Shown here piece after piece: positions 1 to 9,124 of a stretch of DNA of 64,000 nucleotides (its first letter is position 1; each line of letters begins with the position of its first letter). The position numbers were made by a program, and so were the translations under genes. The notes beneath the pieces were generated by a model, which was not told the origin of the DNA, made no database searches, and saw nothing but the letters and a program-made list of their open reading frames with translations. The DNA comes from Eurosta solidaginis (lineage: Eukaryota > Arthropoda > Insecta > Diptera > Tephritidae), in contig NC_090319.1 of NCBI RefSeq assembly GCF_040869045.1, positions 230,571,832 through 230,635,831 of the forward strand. The letters run 5' to 3'.

Positions 1-2
1 AT

Positions 3-650
3 GCGCGCGACCACACCCTCTCGAAATACGCCCACCAAACCCTGACATGGCATTTCATACCAGCCGCTGCTCCTCATATGGGCGGGCTGTGGGAAGCGGG
101 AGTCAAGAGTTTCAAAACTCATTTCAAAAAGATCGCATCGGATCATAAATTTACTCTAGAGGAGTTTAGCACCCTCCTGTGTAGGATTCAATCCTGTCTC
201 AACTACCGACCCCTAAGCCCATCTTCAAATGACCCGTCCAACCTGGAGCCACTTACCCCCGCGCACTTCCTGGTCGGGGGCCACCTACTAGCGCCACCCG
301 AGATTGACGTCAGCGAGAATCGCGTTTCACTTGTCAATCGATGGGAAAAACTTAAGGCGCTGCATCAAAACTTCTGCAAACGGTGGAAAACGGAGTATCT
401 CACCGAATTGCAGAAGCGCGTTAAGTGGAAGCATCCACAATCAAATCTCAAACCGGGCGACCTAGTCGTCATTAAGGAGGATAATCTACCCCCCAACGAA
501 TGGAGACTAGGTCGGATAGCCACCCTTCATTATGGCCCCGATAACCGAGTTCGAGTCGTCGAACTGGATACGGTAAGGGGACAAACCACCAGACCAATCA
601 CGAAATTGGTCCTACTACCACCCGCCAGTGAGGGTGAGGGAGACTTGTAA
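3..650 (+). CDS. BEL/Pao retrotransposon pol, C-terminal part (integrase end and DUF5641-like tail)
   Basis: The frame is open from the window edge to a TAA at 648-650, so this is the 3' end of a larger ORF. Near the start it reads WHFIPAAAPHMGGLWEA, the motif just before the last catalytic Glu of BEL/Pao integrases. The Leu/Pro-rich LTPAHFLVG stretch and the WKTEYLTELQKR...LKPGDLVVIKEDN...WRLGRI block are typical of the basic C-terminal domain fused to these integrases. The product would insert reverse-transcribed element DNA into the host genome. No stop or frameshift is visible in this portion, unlike the related copy at 55.9-58.1 kb, to which it is clearly homologous but diverged. The rest of pol lies outside the window, so whether the element is intact is unknown. 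Confidence 0.88.
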   Translation, partial: ARDHTLSKYAHQTLTWHFIPAAAPHMGGLWEAGVKSFKTHFKKIASDHKFTLEEFSTLLCRIQSCLNYRPLSPSSNDPSNLEPLTPAHFLVGGHLLAPPEIDVSENRVSLVNRWEKLKALHQNFCKRWKTEYLTELQKRVKWKHPQSNLKPGDLVVIKEDNLPPNEWRLGRIATLHYGPDNRVRVVELDTVRGQTTRPITKLVLLPPASEGEGDL

Positions 651-689
651 CTCCCACCCGTTATAATAAACCCCCTTAAATAAAATTAA

Positions 690-790
690 CCCCGCTTTCG
701 TTCACCCCGAACGAGGCCAACAAACCACGTAACCCAGCTCTCGTTCACCCCGAACGAAGCCAACAATCCTAACGCAGATCTACTATCTGC
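690..790 (+). repeat. Hairpin repeats in BEL/Pao 3' noncoding region
   Basis: Two near-identical units carry a 6-bp stem TCGTTC/GAACGA around loop ACCCC (698-714 and 741-757), each followed by a GCCAAC-like spacer. A third hairpin, CGCAGA/TCTGCG, follows at about 775-793. The same type of unit recurs after the second BEL/Pao copy (58207-58370) with compensatory stem changes, so the element family appears to carry RNA hairpins downstream of pol. Confidence 0.6.
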
Positions 791-861
791 GACATAAATG
801 AAATAGCAAAATAATTGGATGGGCAATCGATAAAAACTTTGTAGTTCCAAGTGCAGTTGCG

Positions 862-1608
862 ATGGAGCCAAGTGTGAAATATGACAGTTGTGAAGAGATC
901 TATATTGGGCCCGGAGATATAATACCAACCAATACTGGCCAAAAAAGGCATTTCGATTATTTGAGTAACGCTAACGCATGTAATGATGGTGTAGGTGGTG
1001 GTGGCCAGTATAAGATGCAACATCTGGGATTTTCTTTGCCACAGCAACCACCTAAACGTTATCTCAGAGGAGAAGCGGCAGTGCTATTTGTGCCGCCTTT
1101 TTTTTGAGGTCCCCGAGAATGTGCACTTAAAAACTGGTGACACCATTAAAGCGTGTTGTGTTTCTTGTCGGGTTGTGTTGCGTGGACACAAAATGTATCG
1201 TCCAATTTCATCAAACTTATGAAGCGTGCCCACCCAGAGGTATATAAAATGTATGATAAGTATAAAATCCTTAAACAACATGGCATTGTGACAAGATCGG
1301 CAACTGCAGTTGCTCCTGGAGAGCAGGGCTATTTTGAACCCACTACGTTCCTAGAGGCTTTGCCCTCGAATTCCAATACCTTTAATCCTGAAAGCGACGG
1401 AATAGGTATTGAAAATGAACAAGACTCTGAGGCCAACACCACAACCAACACTGAAAACTCTCAAGCACATTCTAATACAGATCATACTGATACCATCGAA
1501 AATTCAAACGATTTACAATTGAATAAAAATCAAACTCGCGGCGCAATTGGTAACAACCAATTCAACAATCAGAAGTTAATTTATCAAACAAAACACTACA
1601 AGCAATGA
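862..1608 (+). pseudogene. Degenerate BED-finger protein (hAT-transposase-like N-terminus)
   Basis: Three overlapping frames together give a Cys-rich segment (CYLC then CCVSC, about 1075-1175) followed by SNFIKLMKRAHPEVYKMYDKYK-like residues (about 1207-1270). C-x2-C followed by a helix ending in KRxHP is the pattern of BED zinc fingers in hAT transposases and derived genes; here the first His of the helix is Leu. The downstream 100 residues are Asn/Thr/Glu-rich linker. At least two frameshifts (near 1000 and 1200) are needed to read it, so it is broken. No catalytic hAT core follows, so this is an orphan N-terminal fragment. Family assignment is moderate to low. Confidence 0.4.
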
Positions 1609-2457
1609 GTAAATTATTTGATGAAAATCTCAAGTCTTTTGCTACAAAAACTGAATTGACGGAAGTAATTGTTTTAATTTTTATCACATTCTTTAATCAA
1701 AACTTTGCTTGTAATATTTTACTTGAATATATAAATAAACAACCAGTCCCACTGATTTTATGGTATATGTTAAAGAAAAAAAAATACGGCTATTATTATT
1801 CACACTGCAATATGCAAGCCAAGTTTCAGCAGAGATCTGGAAATTTTAACATAATCAAAATTTCTTTAAGCAATATTTAGCTCTTATGTAAAGATAATAC
1901 GGTGTTAATCAGATATAAATAGAGGATTCTTTCGTTTGAGGAGAATAGCAAGATTTTGTAGGAAAAATCAAGTTAGTTAATGAGACTATTACATTTTCTT
2001 CTAACTAGTTTATATCGCTTTAATTTTAAGTCATAAGTATTGTTATGATAATTTTTTTTTCAAACTTGAACAACAGTCCTTAAATTAAAATCGAAGAAAC
2101 CTAAGCTTTGCGCTCCACAACATGGCAAATTAAAACAACGACAATATACCAAAGAACAACAAACGAATTTTCGCGTAGCCGTGGTCAGGGTGGGATAGGT
2201 TTTGTATTTAGTTACAGCCTTTTTGACAGATAGTTCATAAAAGTTATGTCACAAAGCTGCAGCTGGATTTAGAACATATTTTGTATTGACTATGGCTATG
2301 CGCCATTGATTTAGGAGCGGTATTACAGTCATGAAAAACGCCTAACAAAAATTGTTATGTATACTTTTTTTTTACTCACCATCATCTTTCCTCCATAGTC
2401 CCCTCGAGACCCTGTGGGTGCCATCATATTGGGCAATGCCTTTTGTTCGATTAGTCG
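1609..2457. other. AT-rich stretch without recognised feature
   Basis: A frame remains open to 1880 but codes low-complexity residues. Nothing else is recognised on either strand before the DRG2-like fragment. Confidence 0.5.
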
Positions 2458-2960
2458 TTAAGCTGCAATAAAAATTAAGTCTTTATTAGCGTCTACTGAC
2501 GGTACAATAAAATATTTTAGCGCGCACCTATTTTCTTCGTTACAACGCGTAAAAGCGCGAGTCGAGTTGAGACTACGACCGCCACCCTTTCTTTTTAATC
2601 GTATGCCTTCAGATTCCAACTCACATTCGAGCACATTTGGGTTAGGTGCACCTAACATCAGGATCATGATAACTATATCTGCAGTACGTGCTACAGCGAT
2701 TGCCCGCCGACCACGACCTTTGCCCTGCGCGGCACCCTCAATAATTCCAGGCAAATCGAGCACCTGTATATTGGCACCTTTATATTCAATGACTCAATTA
2801 AGGCTACGCGCGCATCGCCACTTTTTAACACATCGAAACCATCACCTTTCTCTCCCGTTTTGGCAGGTTCCAGCAATTGTGAACGATACTTAGCAAGCTT
2901 TGCTTTCGGTTGTTTTGTTCTTTTGCAGAACGCTGTGTGTCACGTCCATGACTCCTTACA
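2458..2960 (-). pseudogene. DRG2-like (developmentally regulated GTP-binding protein 2) pseudogene fragment
   Basis: Minus-strand frames give KAKLAKYRSQLLEPAK and GDGFDVLKSGDARVALI (about 2915-2785), then EYKGANIQVLDLPGIIEGAA and GKGRGR.AIAVARTADIVIM (about 2780-2670), then ELESEGIRL, KGGG and TRCNE. These are in the order of the DRG2 family of Obg-like GTPases, cytosolic proteins that bind GTP and a DFRP partner. The segment between ARVALI and IEYKGAN, which should hold the P-loop, is missing, as are about six codons after QKNKTTE. Frame changes occur at both gaps and downstream, so GTP binding is impossible and the copy is dead. It abuts the xylosyltransferase-like fragment on the same strand with almost no spacer. 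Confidence 0.75.
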
Positions 2961-4321
2961 AAATTGTGATTTTTGTTAGCTGTTAGAAAACTCACGAGTT
3001 TACCTATAGTTTTAACTGGATAATCACTCACTTAAACTTATTACAAAATCCCATTGCCACTTAGCAGCTAAGAGATCCTCCATGCATTGCAATAACATTG
3101 TCAGTAAAGATGGACCAACCCAGATTGTTGAGAAACGTTTTCGGCCTAACCGAATGTTTGGAAATCTCGATTCCAATTCCGTCAATTTGCGGTAGAGGTA
3201 TGATTGGCGCGCATCTACGTGTATATAGAATACATGATATGGCGAATAAAGGGATTTAATTAAACAAACTTGGCGCAAGCCCCGCCCATTAAGCGTCAAC
3301 AAAAATGCAATTCGTACACCTTCAGTCTGTGTGCGCGCATTTCTGTTTTCGGCGTTCTGCGGCGTAAACTCTGTAAATTTGCAAACAACCGAGTTACTGG
3401 ATTTATTTGTTATGCGGAGACGACAATGCATAATTAGTGAGGGGTGATGAGGGACGAAGAGACTAACAGAAATGCTTAAAAGCAGTGAGCTCAAATTGAT
3501 TTATGAATTGTAATCCCAGTTGCGTAAATATTAATACCAAAAACCGCCGCACGGCTCACGCGGATCCCCCGAGCATTTCATGTTACACCGAGTCTGGCAA
3601 TTTCGCTGACGCAGGTGGCAAATCAGCACCACAGAAACATTCGCTAGCATATTGTACACCCACATATGGAAACGCCGATTGTAGACAAAGTTGTATGCAT
3701 TTTTGTGGCGTGTTGGTGGTTTTATAGTTGATAAAATAACCAGAAAGTAGGCGATACTCCTTTTCAGCTTGATAGCAACCGAGCGCAGTATTCGCTGAAT
3801 GATTGCCAGTGGGACAGTGGTTGGGTAATTTTTTCGCATAAAAATTTCCCAATTGAATAGCACATGCAGTTTGAGCAATTTGTTTTGGACATTCTAGACT
3901 TCGCGCGCGTTGCATTGCCGAAAGCGCTTCCTTGGCAGTAATATTACAATGTATTTTAATTCCAAAACGTGCAATATTAAGTATGAGTTAACTAGCATCG
4001 TTATTGCGGTTGTTTCCCATTAATGATGATGTTTGTTTTAGCTTAAGTGCAGCTTTATCTTGTTGATAGTTAACAGCCCGCTCACTTACAAAGTCATTAC
4101 CAAACGATCGTTTATTTGCTTGATTATTGGCATGCGCCAGCGCCGCAGCATTGGCTTCTAGATATGAATTTTTGGGTGGTCAAGATTCCATTGGAGTTAG
4201 ATATATTTAGCGATTTGTATGCTAGAAACACTTGCAATCCCAATATAAGAACACCTAACAGGAAGAAAAGTTTATAGCGCCGAAACCACCGGAATGCTAT
4301 GTAGTCAGACATTTTAGTCAC
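2940..4321 (-). pseudogene. oxt: Peptide O-xylosyltransferase (oxt)-like pseudogene, N-terminal half
   Basis: Read from 4321 downward: a start Met, then a hydrophobic segment YKLFFLLGVLILGLQVFLAY typical of a type II Golgi signal anchor; a WSC domain at about 3770-3540 (LGCYQAEKEYR, ECFCGADLPPA, CSGDPREPCGG); and the start of the core-2/I-branching glycosyltransferase domain at about 3340-2945 (RIAFLLTLNGR, FYIHVDARQSYLYR, KRFSTIW, DYPVKTIGKL, HGRDTQ). Insect xylosyltransferases, which prime glycosaminoglycan chains on proteoglycan core proteins, have this architecture. Frameshifts are visible near 4150, 3600, 3535 and 3028, and the second half of the catalytic domain is absent: similarity stops at HGRDTQ where DRG2-like sequence starts. 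No intron is evident. A nonfunctional 3'-truncated copy. Confidence 0.78.
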
Positions 4322-6102
4322 AGGGCATTACTAATTTGTGTGTCAGGCGTATTTTTTGGATACGCCGATGTACTGGTAGTAGCCTTTAAAAGATATTTTA
4401 ATAAAACAAATATGACGGAGGTGCTAGTGGTAGGTGCATATAATGCATAAGGCATGACAGTGGTATGGCCGTTTCAATGATATCGAAAGTAATCCGACGA
4501 TTTACTGCAGGGTAGCTTAGTCGTAACTTCCTCTTGATAATTACTTTTACAATAAAAGCATTTTTACTATTTTCTATTTTTTTTTTAATAGCATCCTCTT
4601 TTGCAATATGAGGAAGGCGATGGTGCTGCTGTAACGTTCGGCATCTGAAACGAGAAAAAAAAGAGAATCGAATAAAATAAAATATAAAATTATCAAAAAG
4701 GGAACGATACTCATACTTACCCGTCACACGTTTTTCTTCATAGTGAAAATTCATTCAAAATGTCTCTATACTCATTTCCATGAATGAATGACATTTTGAA
4801 TGAACGAATCAAGGTTGCCACACGATGACATTTGCTTTTGTCTTTTCTTACGCCGCAAACACATTGCGCGCGACTCCATGGGATCACAAGTCGGATCCGC
4901 GGGATCCAACAAACTCGAGTGTTAGTACCCGAACAACTTTACTTTTTCCAACAAATGAAAATTTTGTTTTATTTTGACAATGTGGTGCATAAAAACACAA
5001 TCAAAATCAACTTTCTTGTGAAAACAAAAGGTGAACCACTCGAGACCGAAATAATTTTCGCGGTTTATTTGCATGGTTTTCATTGTTAAAAGGTTAGTGC
5101 TCAGTCAAAATGTAAAACATAAACAGAAACATGTCACACTCAATAGCGGTCTCGCTTTCATGATAGGAATTGTTTTTGTGTACTGAACTTCCGATAAAGT
5201 TTCGTCAGTCCTTTTAGCTTGAAATCCAAGCAAGAATAAAGTAGTGTCATATATGCTTTCGATACTACAAACAAGGGAGAAATTAAACTTTTTCAAAAGG
5301 ACTATAAAATCCCTAAATAATTGCATGACATGACCATTATGTCTCATTACGCTGCCAAATTGGCAGCACCGCACAGCTGCCTCATTCCAATGAGTGGAAG
5401 AGTTATCAGCTGACAGCGCTACAAATTGCCACACTCGATAGTGTAGCCTATTCCCGCCAGAGTTGTGTTGAAATCAACAAATACACCACAATTTGTGATT
5501 CTCACACAACATGGCCCAAATCAACACCAAGAGTGTTCCCAGACAGCGGATAAAGGCCTCTTGCCATCTGTCGCACATTTTATCTGCACGACGTCATTTG
5601 ACTAGTCATTTTACAGTCATTCATAGGTTATATTCATAGTCACATTTGCATGGGCGTGGGTAAGTTTTGTGACCAAATTTTGTAGGGCAATTACAAGGAG
5701 CCGTGACAACACACGGGTTTACCGTGATATACCGTATATTATCGCGTATTGCCTGCCTTAGGCAAACACCAAAAATATAGTTTGCCCTAAGTCTATATTT
5801 AATAATTCTTAATTTTACTATTGGTGGCTTTCAATATCAGCATATTCATTCGGATGAAACTATTTTCAAAACGAAGGATCATTTTAGGCGTATGTCAATC
5901 AAAGTTTACTAAGCCTAACAGTGGGTTCAACCACTACACGTCACTACATCGGCAGAATAACTTAACCAGATTATTCATCCCAAATAAACCCTTAACCCGA
6001 GTACGCCAACCACAAGCTCGAACAATTAAACTTCTACTCTCCGCCCATTAGCCACGCAACCAACCTATGCAGCGATATTACTAAACGCTACCACTTCCAG
6101 AC
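4322..6102. other. Noncoding stretch; short inverted repeat
   Basis: No convincing gene. Several 60-120 codon frames exist but lack family features. A perfect 14-bp inverted repeat, TCATTCAAAATGTC at 4751-4764 and its complement at 4790-4803, surrounds a 25-nt loop. The last part (about 5950-6100) may be leader of the gag-like ORF that follows. Confidence 0.5.
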
Positions 6103-7323
6103 ATGCCTGGATTTGCATTCAAACGCTCCAAAACCGAGGCACGCCCCAATGCGTTCACCATCGCTTGTCGTCTGTGCACCAAACCGCACGGAGTGCGATT
6201 GTGCCCAATTTACCGTGGTATGTCGACTGAGGAGCGACTACGTGCAATACTCATTCACCGCTATTGTCCCAACTGCCTATCCCCGTTCCACCGCCTGGAA
6301 ATATGCTCCAGCCAAGACCGATGCCGACGTTGCAGTGAACCACATCACTCGACGCTACATATGGACGAGGATCAGCCGTCACAACCTCAAAGCAAGCACG
6401 AAGACGACGATGCGAGTTCGGATGGGGTCCTCTCCATCCATGTCACGGAGCAAACGAAATCATGGGCCCAGCAAGTCGAGGAAGAAGAGGAAGAAGAGAG
6501 GCTGGCAAATGCAGCAGAGGTAGCCCAATCGGGCAACTTAGAAACGCCGCGATTCCGGCCACCATTACGTCATGAGAGACCCGAGAACCGCTCGCCTATG
6601 CACGGCGCTTTCGCGCGCTTACAAATCGGGGATGGCGCGGAGACACGTCCTTTCCGCCCATCGCACCGCCCTACTGGTAACCAGCGTGACGACGCGGAAC
6701 CGCGTCCGTCCCGCTCGTCGCAACAGTTCACTGGGAGGGCGGCCCCTAATAAGATGCGCAACGACCATCTAGCTCTCGTGAGGCAACAACAAACCCCCAC
6801 TGGCTTCAGGAGTGGTAGACTCCGGGACAATTTAGCGGCATCGACTATAACTCGAGCATTGATAGCCATCGCGCCGACAGCCATCGTCCGAATTGAGGCA
6901 GGAGGTCGTTCACACCTGGTCCGCGCCCTGTGAGATGCCTGCGCTCCCACCAGCATTATCGATGCCAATCTGTGCAAGGATCTACACCTGGATCGTAACA
7001 ATACCGCACGTCTTTCGAGGTGCACCGTCGTTCTTCGAGGGAAGTATGGGGTAGCGGGAAAGATCACGACCCAAGCCACCGTAATAGCAAACTATGCCAG
7101 GTTAAACCCCACGGCAAATCTGGACCCGTCGGTAGCGGCCCCATTCCAATTCATGAAGCTGGCCGATCCGACATTTTACCGATCGTCCCCAGTGTTGCTC
7201 ACTTTGGGCGCCGACGTCTACGCCAGTATTATGGTCGGAGGCACACCCACGTCGACTGTCGGCGGGATCCTCGCCCAAGCCACAATTTTCGGCCTCGTCG
7301 TGTCTGGAGCCCACCCCCTATAA
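6103..7323 (+). pseudogene. BEL/Pao-type gag zinc-knuckle plus retropepsin-like (DUF1758-like) ORF, one in-frame TGA
   Basis: One frame runs from ATG 6103 to TAA 7321-7323 with a single stop, TGA at 6931-6933. The N-terminal 75 residues hold a Cys-rich array (CRLCTKPHGVRLCP, RYCPNCLSPFHRLEIC, CRRCSEPHHSTLH) as in BEL/Pao gag nucleocapsids. A glutamate-rich and Arg/Pro-rich linker follows. After the TGA the frame reads DACAPTSIIDANLCKDLHL and ends LLTLGADVYASIMVGG, AQATIFGLVVSG, the two ends of the retropepsin-like domain in these elements. The position normally carrying the catalytic Asp region (LxDxGS) reads L-stop-DACAP, so activity is doubtful. RT does not follow, so this is a gag-PR fragment or a nonautonomous derivative. 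The TGA may be a mutation; readthrough is an untested alternative. Confidence 0.68.
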
Positions 7324-8197
7324 AACTTTAATTATACCACAAGGTGCATTTTAAACCAAGCAACCCCACGTACTTGAATACTAACGCTTTTCTTTTTCAT
7401 CCACAGTTCAGCGAGGCTGCATTACTGCGAGCACGGATGTCCGCCGGAGATCGTACTTACGATCCAACTATACATACATATCATAGTTTTAATTTATTTA
7501 GTTTATCCTGCCTTGGGAAGGTTGCTGGCGTACTCACCAGTTTTTTTTTTTTGTTTTGCTCTTTCGAGTTGCTCGCCGCAAGGGGGCCGGCATGTTTAGG
7601 TCACCAGCCTAAATATTCGCTACCACCCTAATGCAAATTTTTTGGCAGTATTATTATTTACCGGTAACGGCCCACCCCTGCCGAGCGCTAACTTCAAAGG
7701 GGAAAAACTCGACGAAAGTTGGCTATCGGCAGGTGGTGCGGACCTTTTTCGTTTTTAAATCTTTCTTTCTAATTTGGAACGTTCAAGAGCCAGCAGCTAG
7801 CCCCAGGTGAGTTTCCTAATTCTTCGAGTGTATACCTTAAACTTTAAATTGTGGTCTAAATTGTGAACTGCCACGTAATTTTTAATTTTCAATTTGCTTT
7901 TTGCAATTCATCCCTTGCATGAATTTGAATGTGCCAAGTGCACTTTGTATTCCCATTAATTTCCTTCTAATTGCACTACTGCATATTCAATCGGAATTGC
8001 TATTTGTATTGTGAAATTAATTAGCTGTCCTGACGACCAGGAAGTTTGTGAGTGCTTCACTTTGATGAGCCAATATTGTAAAATATTTATAAATAAATAA
8101 TTGTAATTACTCGGTATTCTTCTCTTTTTTATTTCTTATATTTGCGTGCGATCGCGCCCTACGACACGCGTGCCACATTCCCCCCGCAACATATGCC
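7324..8197. other. Noncoding region after gag-PR ORF, with a long hairpin
   Basis: No gene recognised. A hairpin at about 7668-7741 pairs CCTGCCGA with TCGGCAGG, with further pairing inside (AGCGCTAACTTC against GAAAGTTGGCT). The AT-rich end with AATAAA-like motifs near 8090 could be part of an LTR or 3' UTR, but I found no partner LTR. Confidence 0.4.
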
Positions 8198-8372
8198 ATT
8201 GTCCAAAGAGATGATTCAAATATCATACTTAAAAGAATGAACCAATACCATAGCAGACTACAATTCACTATGGAGATGGAAGAAAACAATAGCATACCAT
8301 TTCTGGATGCCCGTATATATATAAAACAAAAAATAACTTAATATTAGATTGGTACTCTAAGCGTATCCTCAT
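8198..8372 (+). pseudogene. Penelope-like element reverse transcriptase fragment
   Basis: The frame reads ILKRMNQYHSRLQFTMEMEE, then IPFLDARIY, matching the RT segment of Penelope-like elements (HxxIQFTMExE...PFLDVRI). The better preserved copies at 16.4 and 50.4 kb have the same motif. The frame stops after about 50 codons; LDWYSK continues in another frame. A short dead scrap. Confidence 0.65.
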
Positions 8373-8413
8373 TACACTACTCTTAGCACTGCCGGATTCC
8401 CATGACATGCTGA

Positions 8414-8496
8414 TTGGAATCTTGTTGCATTCCAACAGGGAGATTGGAATCCACTGCATTCCGATATCATGCTGAGCGGAATCTGATGCATTCCGC
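8414..8496 (+). repeat. Three tandem hairpins with covarying stems
   Basis: TTGGAAT/ATTCCAA (8414-8435), TTGGAAT/ATTCCGA (8444-8464) and GCGGAAT/ATTCCGC (8476-8496) each enclose a 7-8 nt loop ending in TGC. The stem change TT/AA to GC/GC is compensatory. Function unknown. Confidence 0.55.
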
Positions 8497-9124
8497 CAGT
8501 ATAAGATTTCGGCATAAGATCTTATTTCTACTCATATTTCTTATTATTATTATATTTTGAAATTAAATAGTAATGTTCATTAATATTTCTTTGTTTGTAA
8601 TATAACATTGTTGAAATCTCGATATATCTTAAATTTTATCTTTTGAGTTGTATATTTATATATCTTTTATATTATGCAGTCGACCATAGTTTGTCGTCGA
8701 CTTTAAATAATAAATAAATAAATAATAAATAAATAACGCTAAGGATATCCAAGAGGTAGCATTTTTTTCTACGCCATATTTCAGCTTTGAAAAACGATAG
8801 GCGTACTACATTTTCAAACCTGCCCTGTAATGGGTAATCCTTTTATTTCGCCTTCTTCATAAAACCTGCAGCTAATTACGGTTGTAGTCTGTCACATAGC
8901 TTAGGATTTTTTTTATATCTATAAGACTATATTTTCACCAATACCCAACACTGGTTGAAGAAAATGGGCGAGAGAGTGTTTATGAAGCTTTCATGGTTGG
9001 TTGGGTGGTTGGAGTGGCGAGTCCCAAGTGACTCCAATTAGCGCTCATGCGCCGTTTTGATACCACAACTCGTGAGCTAATCAATGAAAGGGTGTTGTAA
9101 GCAGACTAGTAAGTATTTTTAAGC
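8497..9124. other. AT-rich stretch without recognised feature
   Basis: Contains GTCGAC...GTCGAC around 8680-8700, a TAAATAAATAA microsatellite at 8705-8735 and no coding similarity that I recognise. Confidence 0.45.

Noticed and set aside
4398..4754. 118-codon minus-strand ORF as an exon of the oxt-like copy
   Set aside because: No similarity to the N-terminus of xylosyltransferases; the start Met and signal anchor lie at 4321-4200.
5105..5434. 109-codon minus-strand ORF as a gene
   Set aside because: No recognisable motif, atypical composition and no supporting context.
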